Of a DNA stretch of 64,000 bases, positions 34,023 to 47,915 are shown one piece after another (positions within the stretch are counted from its first letter, which is position 1; the number at the start of each line of letters is the position of its first letter). The DNA is taken from assembly GCA_964247055.1 (NCBI GenBank), contig OZ176056.1, forward strand, positions 2,232,001-2,296,000. The letters are read 5' to 3'. The stretch comes from Paragordius varius. Its lineage: Eukaryota > Nematomorpha. The notes beneath the pieces were generated by a model. It saw only the letters and a program-made list of their open reading frames with translations, ran no database searches and was not told the DNA's origin. The translations under genes and the position numbers were made by a program.

Positions 34023-35090
34023 GTAATTAAAACGGCTGTCGATATAGTTAACCACATCCGTGTGACAGAGAATTCCACCGCCGTAAATTAAGAAACCACT
34101 TGAAAGATATCCATTTAGATGATATTCTTTTGTACAACGCTGTGAGATGGTCAAGCCTTAGCAAAGTATCAAATAGATTTTTTGTTTTAAGACATGTAAT
34201 TATAAAAGATAACAAAAAGTTTGACGAGGAAATTAATAGTGACAAATGGTGGGTTTTATTTTATGTGTAAACTTAGTATTTTTTAATACAAGTTTTCAAG
34301 GGAGAAAAATAATAACCATAATCAAATATTTGCTTTTGAGGAAAAATTAATAATATCTACATGATTTTATAAAAAAAACACTCCTATATCTAACACTTGA
34401 AACGATATGAAATTTACCGCGGAGTTTAATTTAATAATAGACAATTATTTAATGAGATGAATAATAGATTTGAAGAATTAAGAGAATTAAAAATTGCTTT
34501 AAAATCATTAAATATCCTTGTCATATAGATATATCCAATATTAAGCAACTTGAGCATTTCGGTTTTGATCAGGCGCATATTATTGAAGAATTAATAGATT
34601 TTATAAATAATTCCAATTTGTATATAAGGATTAGAGAAGAAAGATATGTAGAGTTTTGGAAAGTTGTGCCAAATAATGAAAATATAAAAAATGTGCTCAA
34701 GTTATCGTGACTGTTTTTCTTTCAGCTTACACGTGTGAGACGGCATATTCAAAAATGAAGTATGTCAAGAATGCACTCAGAAATTGCTTAACCAATGACC
34801 ATATGAATGACGTATTAGGATTGGCCTGTTATGAAAAGAAACCAAATTTGTCAAAATATATTGGTTAATATCAAAATAAATGCTGTTATCAAAATATTTT
34901 AATTTTTTAAAAAAATGGTGAAAAACGAGTTTTTATTTGGATAAACATGCGATCCGCAAAAATTATTGTGCTGATTTAGAGTATAAATATGTGCATATGT
35001 GTCAACTTGGGAATATTTTCCATTATAAATGGCCCTCGAAAAAATATACATTTTATTTGGCCCGTCAATTTTTTTTGGTGAGTACCACTG

Positions 35091-37790
35091 TTTTATATTT
35101 TAGAATTTGGCGGAGTGTCAAAGTGGTACTTATACCATTGCAAGAACCTAGTTAAAAGTAGACTGAGATAAGGCGCATAGGGCAAAGTGTTATTTTGCCG
35201 ATTTTGAAATGTCTCCTAAATTACCCCATACCGCTGTTCATACTATAACGTGTTATAATATATATTTTCGGTTAAAAACATCAGGATTCTCATGGTGGCG
35301 TTGGTTTTAGGCACGATTTATTTAACAATTAAATGCAAAACATTCATTTCAGTCCTCTAATTCATGTTGGAGCCTTTGGAGACCCCAGGCTTGTTTAAAA
35401 TCAAATATTTCCAAAAATATGTAACATATAACCATTGCAAAATTCACCTTTATATCAAAACTTTGATTTAAATTGAGGTATCTAAATACATTAGTCTATT
35501 AACATTTTTGCAAAATAGCCTTAATCAATTTTAAACCTAATATTAAAGCTAATATTTTTATGTCACCTAATATTGATAAAATAAGTGGTTTATTTGTATT
35601 GTATTTAAATTTAGCTCCACATATGTCATGTTGACTTACCTTTGTGTTTTACTTTATAAGTGATATCAAATATTTTTGATTGAATTCGGTTTGTTAATAT
35701 ATAAGTGCATATTTGCCATGGTTTTAATTTTTTGGTATTTAATTTTAAACAGGGGAGTATCCAACAACTTCAATTTGAATCGAAGATCAAAAATGAATGT
35801 GCTGTATCCAAGTGATAAAATATTCGTTCCTCTTATTTATGTTAAATATAATTGTGTTATATTACAAAAATATATCAAAATTTGAAACAAACGAACTTAA
35901 AGTAAATTTTTGAAACGATACAGCATTGAATTATATAGAAGAAAATTTTTTATAACAACTTACTCGTGCCTCAAAATAATATGAAGAACGGTTTAAATTT
36001 GGTATACAATTCTTTTAAAATTTTAGTTGATGTGAAAAGTTATTACATATAATTTTTATCACGCATTCTCAGCATTTTTGAGAGAACTAACCCATTTTTG
36101 AGAGCGAAAATAATTTGGACTTTCGGACACATACAAAATTAAAATTTATATATATTGTCTTGTATTTTATCATATATAGTGGCACATTTAGTATTCACCA
36201 AAACATTTTGTTTAACAAAATGTGAGAATTTTGCAATTTTCTGATATGGAGTGGTTACCACAAAATTGCAAATAACTTTTTTATTACTCTTAAGGGCCAA
36301 AATTAAAAGCACCATGATAACCTTATTACATTTTCCTATAAGAATATACTCTTTTATACCCGGTTATTTTGGGGGGAGTATAATGCAAATATTTGTTATG
36401 GTTCAATTTTTCCGTGTATATTAATATATAATATTTTATATACACCTAAGTTTACTAAACACCACGATTTCGATCAAGATTGAGATGAATGTGTTGTACC
36501 AAGTGTTAAATCGTGTATATCATAAATCCTAATTATGTTAAAACATAAATAAGTTTTCTTACAATCATGTTGTGCTATTTTTAGCTCTTTAATTTTATCA
36601 TGTTTTAAGATATCCGAATTAGGAGCTATAAACTGTAAATTTTAAGAACAGGAGAGGGTTTAATAATTAAATTTTAACCAAAACAGCTTTCAAATTATTT
36701 TTTTACTACTTTAAGCTCTGGGGAATATTACGCCAAATGTCGCGCAAAAGAAAATAAAATATCAATGAAAAGATAATTATATGCAATTTTTAACCCTAAA
36801 ATACATTTATTTGCTTGTTGTATAAATCAACATAGTCCAAAAGAAAAAAAAGGCGAGATAACATTTTACAACCCTGCGCCTAAAAGACTAAAATAAAGCA
36901 TATTTTAAAATTTGACCCGATACTAAAAATATTTTTTTACATAATAAATAAATGGCTCTAAGATTTTTACCCAAAAGCCCATAAAGCAGTGATTCTATAC
37001 CGCCGCTAAAATTTATATAATAATTAATGTACCTATTGGGTATAAATATATTCAAATGTGTCAAACAATTAAATATTTATAAGTATGATCCCCTGGAATA
37101 ATATTTTGGCCTTTTATAATTTTGTTATGTGTACCATATCCAAAAAAAATTTAGAAATCTTCATTTATTTCGAACGGGGAAGGGATATTATTTTTGAAGC
37201 CCATGTTCATAATTTATATTTCAAATATTATTGCTTTTTAGATAGAGTTTATGATTAATTTTGGTAATATTTTTGAAATGAACTCTTTTCTTTTAAAAAA
37301 TATTATTTAGACTAATGCAACCGATGATTTTTATATACGCAGAATACCACCAAAATAAAAAATCACTTTTAGAGCCCAAAACCAAAAACAGATTAGAATT
37401 CAGATTTTATCTTGAGAAAATTACATTTCATCCGTTTTATATTCCTCATTTTGATCACATTTCCTCAAAAAAAATTTATATAATTTTTAACTCTTGGACG
37501 GTTAAATAGGTATTTCTTATTGAGTTATATATTCCGGATCATTTAAACTAGATTATAAATTAATAATAAGTGCTATTATATTTTTACACAGTCCAGTAAT
37601 AAATTAAATTTGATAGCTGTTTGTTGGTATAAAGGTATACAAATCTTTTGTAAAGAATTTATATTCTACAAAGTAAGGCTAAAAAACTTAATAAAAAAAG
37701 ATTTGTCAATGCGACATATTCCTATCATACGCCTTTTTATACCTTGTGTTATATTGCATTTATACCTCCATGTGAAGAAATTTATGATCT
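35091..37790. other. Intergenic region upstream of the EPB41L5-like gene, with MITE debris
   Basis: Decayed ends of the TTAA MITE family appear at about 35325-35400 (left end), 35460-35815 (inverted, ending 'gtgctgtatccaagtg') and 36470-36505 ('gatgaatgtgttgtaccaagtgtt'). Open frames at 37315-37509 and 37610-37804 have no recognisable motif. The final few hundred bases should hold the 5' end of the EPB41L5-like transcript. I see nothing else. Confidence 0.45.
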
Positions 37791-40700
37791 ATGAGATTTT
37801 TTAATCGCTCGCAGAAGTTTGAAATCAGCAAACGCAAATTTGATAAGCTAGAAAATTATAGCTTTTTCAACAATAAAGTTGAAAATGAAAGTGATGGCCA
37901 ACAAACCAAAGACACTCCCTATTATGGATCATCGTTTTGGAAGAAAAAAGAAAAAGATTTAGAATGCCATGTAGTATTCCTGGATGGGACCGATTCTACG
38001 TTTCATATATCCGTAAGTTTTTATTTTAAATTTTTTGGATTAACTTTATAAATGGTGACTCTAATTACAGAGTAATAAATGTCATTTTACAATTTCTTTA
38101 TACCAATATTTGCATAATTATATATTATAGTGTAACAAACTGTTTTGCATAATGATTTATGAACATTAATGTTGTTTATCCTCATAAATTTTAATCTCGT
38201 TTCCAATCAATATAATATCTACATTTATCAAACTATATAGTCAATCTTATCAATTTACATTCATGTGTTAATAAACATAATTCTATTTTTCCATCATTCT
38301 TTATTTTAATCCCTTAGTCTCTTTTTCCACTTATGAAATTATAGATATCTTCTTAACCTTTCTTTCTGTAAAAATTTTGTTTCATGTATTAGCAGCATTT
38401 TTCTGCAATTCGCTTTTTACACCTCATTTTTTTGCAATAGCAAAAGTATAGACTTGTTTAAAATACCTTCGGTCAAATTTTTTGTTTTTGAAAATTATTT
38501 ATTTCAAACATCTATTTTAAAAATCTCTATTTGTTCTGAGATGTAAATTATTTATCTAATTTTTATTTTTTAGTTTTCCGTTATATACATATTTTTCTTG
38601 TAAATTTATAATTTTAAAGACAATTTTCTTTACATATTGTCTAAAATCTACTGCCTTATAAGATTTGCGTTTAAAAAAACCTAAATATCACATAAATATT
38701 GTTTTTTTTGCAAAAACCTATAATTATCCATTGTACTATAAAAAAATTTAATAAAAGATTTTTTTTGAAGACATAAAAGTGGTGTCGTACTAATAAGTTG
38801 ACACATCACGCAATCTTAAAATTAGATTTTTTATAATTTATTTTTATTTTGTCTATAATCGTTTTGAGGTTAATAATTAATTTGAACATTAATAATATTT
38901 TTTTAATTTAAATATATATTTTGGTATTATATATATTTTTTTATATTTACGGATTTAAATTAAAAAAATGATATTTTAGATACTATATTAAAACTGCTTG
39001 TAACTAATAAATTTTATTATTTAGTATTTATTTGGTATTTTATTATATAATAACTTTTTTAATACTGAATTGCTACAATAATGCGTTACAAAATTATAAA
39101 ACTTGTACCTAATATCCTTGAAATTTTTGAATTGGAATTTATAATATTTTTTTGCAAAGTTTATTATATTTAAAACTTTAAATGTTTTATTTTTTTCGAA
39201 ATCTATAAAATAAAAAATTTATTTTTTTATACTAGAAAAAAGCTTTGGGTTCCGAATTGTTAGATAAAGTGTTTGACCAATTGGATCTTGTGGAATCTGA
39301 TTATTTTGGACTTCAATATATGGATCATTTACAAGTTTCAGTAAGAAATATTTTTTTTTAAATTTTTTTTTCCAAATAAATTTAATATTCTTTTTTTAAT
39401 AATTAAGCTTAAATATTTACGGTAAAAATCAATTTTTAAGGCAAATATATTAAAATTATAGATTAACATTTTTGTAATAAAGAAAATCATTATTTTTGAT
39501 TCTTGAATTTTTGAATAAGCTTTATTTGTGATATAAATTGAGTTTGTGTTACCAATTTTCATCTCTATTCCTTGGTTCACAATGCGTTTTATTTTAGAAA
39601 TCAGGTGTATAAAATAAAGTTTTTTAAAAAATTTGAATCATTACTTTTATATTTATAATTTTAATTTTTAGTGAAAATTTAATTTTTATTTATAATATTA
39701 GCATTGGTTAGATCCTACTAAATTGATTCGAAAACAAGTACAAAGTAAGTTTTTTAAATTTATTTTTTTGCAAAAATTTTTTATTGAAGCACAATTTTTT
39801 TATAGATAATATAATCAATTATATTTATTATATTATCAGAAAATAAAATTCTTGTATTTTTTTGGTAAAAATACGTTTTTAAATATCAATTATAAATTTT
39901 AATATAATTAAAAATTCCATTATATTTTATCAAAAAATAAGTATTTCTGATTCAATATATATAATATATAAAATTAAGCGTTTATTAAAATAATTTTTTT
40001 AAAAAAATATTGATATATAATTTTATTTTTAAAAAATTCATTTTATTAACCGTATTTATGATAGTTGGGCCACCCTACACCCTAAGTTTTAGGGTCAAAT
40101 TTTATTCATCAGAACCGAATGCCTTGAAAGATGAATTAACTAGGTATATTTATATATATAATATATATATTTTTAAAATTGAAATTATACGGACAAAACT
40201 TGAAAATATAAACACAAATATTTTTTCTAAAAGACCACCATGCTTTTTTAATATAACTCATTGTTTTAATATACAAAGTATATAGAAATGTAAATTGGTC
40301 CCACAATCAATATATTGTAATTAAATGATTTTATAGGATAAATTATGGTTTTAAAATGTATGGTTGTCTTTTGAAAAAAAAATTGTTTTTACATTTTTAT
40401 ATGTCCGTATGATTTCATTTTTTACTTATTTTATATATTTTTATTTAATTTTTTTTATAAAATTATTAAGATGAAAGTATTTTCTATAGTTTTTGATATG
40501 ATTTTATTAAACTTTACATGTACCAAGATATAAATGCTTTAATTTATCAACAGTTATAGTTTGAAAGCACTTAAATTTAATCGAAATAAACGGCTATATT
40601 TAAAAATATTTGCGCTTTCAAATTTCATCAATAAAATTTTAAAATGAATTAAGCTTATTTTTGATCATAATAAATTTTTTATTTGGCGTTATTTAGCGAT

Positions 40701-43700
40701 TTAAAAAATCTAAAATTGGCGATAAATAAGTTTTCAAAGTAAAATATTTACAATTTCACACCTTTAAAATATACTAAAAAGCCCCATACAATGCATTCTT
40801 TTCTAATTTGGCTTAACACAATCGTTGTTTTACAAAAGGCATTTAAAATTTCTTTTGGAATAATTTGTTACAAAAACATAGTATATCATTTACGCTTCAA
40901 GTTCACCTTTAAAAATTCAAATTTACCCTTGGATAATTCAAATTCACCCTTTAACAATTTAAATTCACCCTTGAACAATTCAAATTAAATCTAAAAATAA
41001 ATTATGTGTTTTCGAACTAATATAATTCATCATTAATAAGAAATATTTTTATGGCCATAGTTTATTATATTTTCAGTATTGTTTTGATTTAAAACAAAAT
41101 TTTATTTTTTAAAAATATCATATAGGTAATTCTTCATCTTAAAAACATATAATTAATTTGAGGTTAAATTTGAATTGCTTAAGTAAATTTATATTGTTTA
41201 AGGGTGAATTCGAATTTTAAATGGTATATGTATGCATTTTCACAAAAATTTATTCATTACTAGCTATATTTTTTCTAATTAAATTTAAAATTGTTTTGGC
41301 GTTGGAAAATATCCTATACCTCTAAAAAATTTTTTTTTTAATATTTTTGATTTTATATTTAATTTTTATTTTTTTTACTGAAAAATTTTATTTAAAAAGT
41401 TATTATTATTTAATTCTTTTTAGATATCAATTTTTCCTTCAACTAAAACGCGATATACTGACCGGTAAACTACCTTGTCCCTATGAAATTGCAATAGAAT
41501 TAGCGGCTTATGCTTTACAATGTATGAAATGATTTTTATATTTTTTATAATTTTTTTATGGAATTTTATTTTTTGATAAGATTTGATTATATTATTTCCT
41601 GTTTTATAAAAATAAATATTGGATAATTTTATTTTACTCTTATTTTTAAATAAACTTTTATTGCCATTTTTTTGTGTTTTAAACACTATAAGAATTATAT
41701 TTTTATGATTATATTTTTGCAGTAGTTTATTAAACCATTTCAAAATTTTAATTTTCACTTTTTAATTTAGATTAATAAATATCTTTGAGAAAACTTCTTT
41801 TGTTTAAATATATTTTGTTGATTATTAATTTTTTTATTATTAATCTTTTTTATCCATTTAAAAATTAAAATAATTTGCCTTTAAATTTTATAAAAAATTA
41901 AAATTTATTTATTTTTATATCATTTTTACTTATGATTTTTTAGCCGAATTAGGGGATTATAATGAAGAAATTCACACGCCTGCATTCATATCGGAATTTA
42001 GATTTGTCCCTGATCAAACTGAACATATGGAGTTGGATATTATTGAAACTTTTAAGGAAAAAAAGTTATTTTTCATCAAAATAAATTTTAAAACTTAATT
42101 ACAGTGAAAATTTAATTATAAAATCTAGAGAGATTATATAAACCATTTACAGTTCAAATTCACCCTTGAACAATTCAAATTTACCCTCTAACAATTCAAA
42201 ATCACCCTAAAATAAATTATGTTTTTTAAGATTAAAAATTACCTATATTTTTTTATATTATAAAAAAATAAAATTACCTGTAAAATATATATATTACTAA
42301 AAAAATAATAAACTATGCCATAAATATATATTTTATATTAATGATGAGTTATATTAGCCCGAAAACACAATTTATTTGTAGGGTGAATTTGAATTGTTTA
42401 AGGTTGAATTTGAATTATTCGAGGGTGAATTTGAATTTTTCGAGGGTGAATTTGAATTGTAAATGGTATATCTATATTGAGAAAGTATTTTTTAAATTTT
42501 TGATATTTATAGCAAAATAAAAAATTAGGATAAATGATGGTAACTGACATTACTACATATTTTATGATTGTTATCATAAAAGTTATTTGAAAAAAATAGG
42601 ATTAAAAAGCATGGCTTGGCTGTCTTTGTTTTATTTTACTTTTATTTTTATAGATTTATAATTTACAGTTATTGATAATTAACTGTAATAACAAAACGTA
42701 AATAATTATTTTTAAAAAGAGAAAACAATATTTTTTTTAATTCTTTAATTTCCCCCCCATATAACCCAAAAATACAATTGACTATAAAATTGAGTATTTT
42801 TTTCTTTTTTTTCAATTTAATAAAATATTCTTGAATAGTGTCGTCCTTACAGAAATTTATTAGTCTTTTAATTTAAGACTCCTTTTGTCTTTGTTATAAT
42901 TTTTTTATGTAATGATAAGTTTATTTATTCAATTTAAAAATTTACTTTGAATGTAACCTTTTTTAGAAATCAAACCCCGGCTCAAGCCGAACTAAATTAC
43001 CTGAATAAGGTTAAATGGTTGGATTTATACGGAGTCGATTTTCACACTGTTTTGGTAAAAAAATTATTTTTATTTTACTTTTTTATTTAAAATTTTTGAA
43101 TGATTTTTAAGCAAATCTTTTTAAAAACTATGGTTTAATGTTACATTTTACAGGGAAATATAAAATTTGAAAAGATAAATAAAAAGTAGTAATAAATTTA
43201 TATTTTACAATAAATTTATGTATTATAAAACTTGGATTTTTCCCAAATCTAATTGATTTTTTGGGTTGAGAAATATGTTATAAGAATTTAAATTTATATT
43301 CAATTTCTTATTTAGATAACCAAAAATATGGTTTAATTTATAAAAAAATAATTTTTATTTCCTTACTTTTATTTGTTTTTTAGCTTAATATAATTTTTAC
43401 TTTTATATCAAAAATTAAAATTATTCAATTTTTACAGGGCAAAGATGGTTTTGAATATACCTTAGGTCTTACACCGACCGGTGTGCTTGTATTTGAACGG
43501 AAACAAAAAATTGGACTCTTTTTTTGGTAAGATTTTAAAAATGTTAAAGTTTAAATTTTAATTTTATAACATAATTAATCGAAAATGTGTTTTGCGATTG
43601 TGTTTTTATTAATTTAACTTTTTTATATTAAAACAAAATACTTAATTTTTAAAAAAAAAGTTTTAAACATAACAAGGCAAAAAAACAAAAGAAAATCATT

Positions 43701-46700
43701 TTTGATCATTTTTTATTTTGATATGACTCATCGTTTTGTAAATAAGATATAGGCATATATATATTGTTCACACTCTAAAACTCATTTTACCTAAACTAAG
43801 AAACATCAAGAATTAAAAAATTTAGTTTTCTAACCAGAAAATATTCTTTATATTTTGTCTCTTTATAATTTTATTGATTATTGTAATTTTAAATTAAAAT
43901 AATTTTGAATATGTTGATTATATGAAGGCCCAAAATAAATCGTTTTGATTTCCGGAACAAAAAAGTTATATTGGTAGTAGAAGAAGAGGAATATATAGCA
44001 CAATCCCCTACCTTTGATAATAAAAATGGCGGCAATGTTGAAGGATCTAATAATCATAATCAAATAACCGCTAAAAACGGTGAAAATATGGATCAAAGTA
44101 TAGCTATCTATCTTTTTTTTCTAAAAAAAGTTAAAAAAGGTTAAAAATTTTTGGTTTTTTATGCTCTGAGAAAAGCATTTAGTGTTTTTATAATGTTTAA
44201 AGTGTGTACCTATCTTTTTCTAATCAACACATTAAAACTATAAAAAAATTTTAATTTTGTTTTATAAGCGTTTTTTTGCCTTCATATATTTATATGTGCA
44301 TGTGTGTGTACTTATACCATCAAATATATCCACTTTATAATGATGGATTACGATATAAATTTTTTACAAAAAATTTGTAATTTTTTTTTACACTTTGGTT
44401 TTCCATGCAAAATATATGTAATCATATGTACTAGTTAGTTGATGATTTACATTTTATACATTATTTATTATTTTGTATAATTTAATTTACACTTTTGGGT
44501 GAATTTTTTTATAATTAAGTGTGCATGTCTTTCGATTTTTTTAAAAAAAATGATTTAAAAAGGGTAGCCTTTTAAAGCGATTACTTTTTTGTGAAATGTT
44601 TTAGTCCTGCCTTGGTTTATAATGAATTTTTATTACGGTTTATTTTTTAATTTAATTATATCTTATTTTTTGACAAAGAAAAAACCATAAAACCAACATC
44701 TGAAATATCATAAAAATTCATTTTATGCTAATTTTTTTAGTAAATTAATTTGATAAATATTATATGATTAACTCATTTGATGTAGAAAACAATTTAGACA
44801 ATTTATTACACATGTTTTTTGGTAATGATAAAAATTCCATTTATTAGTAATATAAGTCAAAATTATGATCTAAACTAAGCTAATTTATATAATTTTGATT
44901 TTTAATAAAATTTTAAACTTTTTTAACTTTTTTTCTATTTTTTTTGTTTAAACTTTAGCCGTTGTCATCAAGAAAGAACACACCTTTGTTTTCCGAACAC
45001 ATAATTACAAAGCGGCCAAGCATTTGTGGAAATGTGCCATACAATATCATGCATTTTTTCGTCTCCTAGCTCAAAAACAATCGTTTCAACAAAAGACAAC
45101 TAAATCAGCGTCCACCCTAACCCTATCTAACGTTTTAAATCGACAATCTTTTAAATCCAATGCGAATTCTAATGGAAATAATGTGAATACAGGTCCAAAC
45201 ACTACTGGGGTATCAAACTTTTTCCGTATGGGTTCTCGATTCCGTTATAGGTAAGTTTGGTTAAGTTGAAAGATATATTTTAATTTGGTTTATTATTTCC
45301 AGTAGTATTTAACCTTTAATTTAGATTTATTTAACTGTTGTACTTGATATTGAATTTTATATATAACTCATTGATAATATGTTACTTTTTTATTTATATC
45401 CACACTAAACTATTATTTTATCATTAAATAGAATGAATATATCATATAAAAGGCTATAAATCTGCATAGTTTTTATCAAAAAAATTTATGTTAGTATATC
45501 AAAAAATTTGCGAAGTTTGTTACGCTTGCAATTTTTTCATAAAATGGATGATGTTTTAATAAGTTTGGCTATCCAAGCATTATTTATTAAAAATTGAAAT
45601 TATTCGGAAAAACTAAAACGATGAAAACAAATAGTTTTTCTAAAACACAACCACACTTAATTTTTTATTTTTACAGTTATATCACATTGTTACAAACTGC
45701 TATTGGTATAAAATAGAGGTTATTTATAACTCAATCAATAATGTACTTTACTATTGTATTAAAATGATGTTTAAACCATAAATTAAGGTTCAAAAAAGTA
45801 TGATTATCTTTTTTTTCAAATTTTTTTTTCGATGTTTTGTCTTTATAATTTTACTTATTGATTTAGTGGTAGAACCGAATTTCAAGCCACATTTTGCAAA
45901 GATATGAATGGCGGTGGTCTAAAACGCGACACCCTTATAGAGCGGAGACCTAGTCAACGTTATTCACGCCGACCTAATGCTTCAAATAAACCACCCCAAC
46001 AAAAAGGTACCCTAGAACGCGACACAACAAATGCAAATTTTAATCTCAACAATAATTATCAAAATAATGATGAACATCTTATTGTAATGACTGAAAAGTA
46101 TACAAGTATAATGGATGATAAAGACACTTTTATATCCAAAAAAAATTATGATGGAATCACTCAAAGTGAAAAACATAAAAATATAAGCAATCAGGTATCA
46201 CAACGAGCCCATATTACAAATTTACCCTATTCGCCCAAAAAATCGCGTAAAATTGCGACTATAAATAATGATTGTGCCAATTCAAATGGTTATGATTTTT
46301 GTCACCAAAATAATACGACATTTATAGTTCCAAGTACTAAAATTAGTTTAGCACAAAATGAGTCAAATCAAATTAGTAATAATTCGACAACCACGGTTAA
46401 TACACTTTTAACTTCTCCTGGGATTAAACGTAAAAGTCCCCCCTCAAAAGTTACAAGCAACTGTAATTTGAATGAAAAAATTCTTATTACAGCACCTTTA
46501 GGGAAGGAAACGCCCTTAAATGAGCTACAAATGTAATTTCTTGGTTTTTTTGTTTTAATGTTTTTTGTAAGTTTTGGACGGGTTTTTTTCAACAATTATG
46601 GAAGGGTTTTATGTTGCCTTTTAAAACTTTGGCTTTGGATATAATTTAATTTTCATGAAAAAGCATATTTTTTAGTAAATTGCATAAAAAATATGCATGT

Positions 46701-47915
46701 TTATTTAGTAATCATGGTCAGAACGATGTTAGCCACACAATATCTAATGGAACTTGTCATGTGGACCCTAAAAATTTGAAATCAATCTCAAATCATGAAT
46801 ATACCGTTATTGGTCAAAACATCAGTTGTTCCCCCATGCACGTAGCAAATGTTACTGAATATAGTTCTGATAGAAATTTGCCCGAAAAGATAGAAGCCTT
46901 ACCTTCAAATAATATTAGCAGCATTATAGCAGAAGAACGAATTAACCTAGATATTTCTAGTGATCATAAAAATAAAATTGATGACGATAGGAATAATGAA
47001 AGGGAAAGTAATTGTTGTAATGCGACAAACTCCATTCTTAGTTCAGCTAATAAATCGGTTCGGTTTAATCCTGATGTAATTAATATCGATGACTACATTA
47101 TTACCAGAGACCTAAGTGATGAGGATTTGGTTAGTTTTGAGAATTTGGAAGATTCTATTATCCTTGATCACACTGAGACGGTATCATTGACTAATCCTAT
47201 CCTTATTACAGAAAATATGGTCAAAAGTGAATTAAACAACCCAAAAAAATGTGATTTAAACAATCCTGAAATGAGTATTATTAATAAAGAAAAAGTAGAT
47301 GACATTTTTGTGAATAACCTAACTGAGAATCAAATGCATTTATCTTGTCATGCAGATGGCAACAAAGACCAAGGAAATGTTGCCAAAAAACATCCAAAAA
47401 ATCAATCAGAACCGGATGAAAATTTCTATAGCAATGATAACGAAGGCATTTCAAGCAATGGAAAAGATTGTATTAACATGGAAAAAGATGGTATTCCAAT
47501 AAAAATTGATCAAAACCAATGTGAAGAAACTACTATTATTCAAAACCAAATTCCGAATGATGTTTTTGATGCCACAATCTTATGTTCAGACACCACCCAG
47601 ACTAAAGTTAGTCCTCCAAAATCTAAAATACCGCATTTAACAACGGCATCTACTAATGCTACAAAGCAAACCAAAAAACCACCGCAGAGATCCAGTCTTT
47701 TAATATCTAAACAAGGAGGGGGAATAAATGGTTTTTGTTCCAATGTTAAATCTGTTAATTCTCCACAAATAATTTTGGCGCCCGATGAAAAATGTTTGGG
47801 GGAGGAAAAACCCCAAAATGGCTTTAAGGACACAGGAAATAAAAAGACCCCTTCATGTAAGAATCCCGTCATACCCAACACAAATAAGAAACAGTTGATT
47901 ATAACTGATATTTAG
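37791..47915 (+). CDS. EPB41L5: FERM-FA protein of the EPB41L5/EPB41L4B (yurt) family
   Basis: Twelve exons: 37791-38012, 39236-39340, 39702-39744, 40065-40143, 41424-41521, 41944-42064, 42967-43054, 43438-43526, 43928-44097, 44959-45250, 45867-46532, 46676-47915; 1070 codons plus TAG, all phases consistent. F1 lobe: [41 protein letters not shown]2: [58 protein letters not shown]3: [63 protein letters not shown]-adjacent: GSRFRYSGRTEFQ, then [11 protein letters not shown], close to human EPB41L5 (ERRPSKRYSRR). The family sits at the basolateral cortex and limits Crumbs-dependent apical identity. The 630-residue tail is low-complexity, Asn/Ser rich, with a KSVRF motif and a C-terminal ITDI. 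F3 holds an Asn-rich insert of about 45 residues. Assignment to EPB41L5 versus its paralogue is uncertain. Confidence 0.93.
40170..40435. mobile_element. TA-type MITE, 'attatacgg' family, in EPB41L5-like intron 4
   Basis: The left part reads attgaaattatacggac and the right part gtccgtatgatttcattttt, with the family's central 'aactcattgttttaatat'. Ends are less sharp than at 20549-20825. Confidence 0.6.
40881..41229. mobile_element. MITE with 20-base subrepeat ends, copy 2, EPB41L5-like intron 4
   Basis: The left end has about four to five units of the 'ttcaaattcacccttgaaca' type; the right end has inverted units ending 'aaatggtata'. The centre shares 'aattatgtgttttcg' with the other copies. 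Confidence 0.7.
42136..42471. mobile_element. MITE with 20-base subrepeat ends, copy 3, EPB41L5-like intron 6
   Basis: The left end has three units after 'taaaccatttacag'; the right end has four inverted units before 'tgtaaatggtata'. The unequal numbers of units at the two ends of one copy are plain to see. Confidence 0.75.
45590..45860. mobile_element. TA-type MITE, 'attatacgg' family, EPB41L5-like intron 10
   Basis: It reads attgaaattattcgg at the left and 'gttttgtctttataatttta' at the right, with 'atatcacattgtta' in the centre. Its right end stops only a few bases before the acceptor of exon 11 (45866). Confidence 0.5.

Larger units (their letters stand above)
32107..35090 (+). mobile_element. 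hAT element, ZBED5-like family, with a nested TTAA MITE
   Basis: The ends are CAGTGGTACTCA at 32107 and its inverted match TGAGTACCACTG ending at 35090, a clean 12-base terminal inverted repeat. Next to the left end is the typical 'aaccgcggcccgcgggcc'. The flanks (aagtatat, ttttatat) agree at five of eight positions, so the target duplication is eroded or lost. Transposase remains on the plus strand: FVRFCNDNIINEEYLKF-like start near 33700, ISICTDGC-type DDE block with SMIGIQ near 33875, SFHCFIHQQ near 33957, and AYSKMKYVKN with HMNDVLGLAC near 34745-34830. Several stops and frame shifts make it inactive. The TTAA MITE at 32669-33230 sits in its 5' part. Confidence 0.85.

Noticed and set aside
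41420-41758. 112-codon minus-strand frame
   Set aside because: It overlaps the conserved F2-lobe exon on the other strand and is Lys/Ile/Asn-rich elsewhere; noise.
46368-46595. 75-codon minus-strand frame
   Set aside because: An antisense shadow of exon 11 of the EPB41L5-like gene.
47540-47881. 113-codon minus-strand frame opposite the EPB41L5-like tail
   Set aside because: It is an antisense shadow of a long real exon whose own frame is continuous and in phase with upstream exons.
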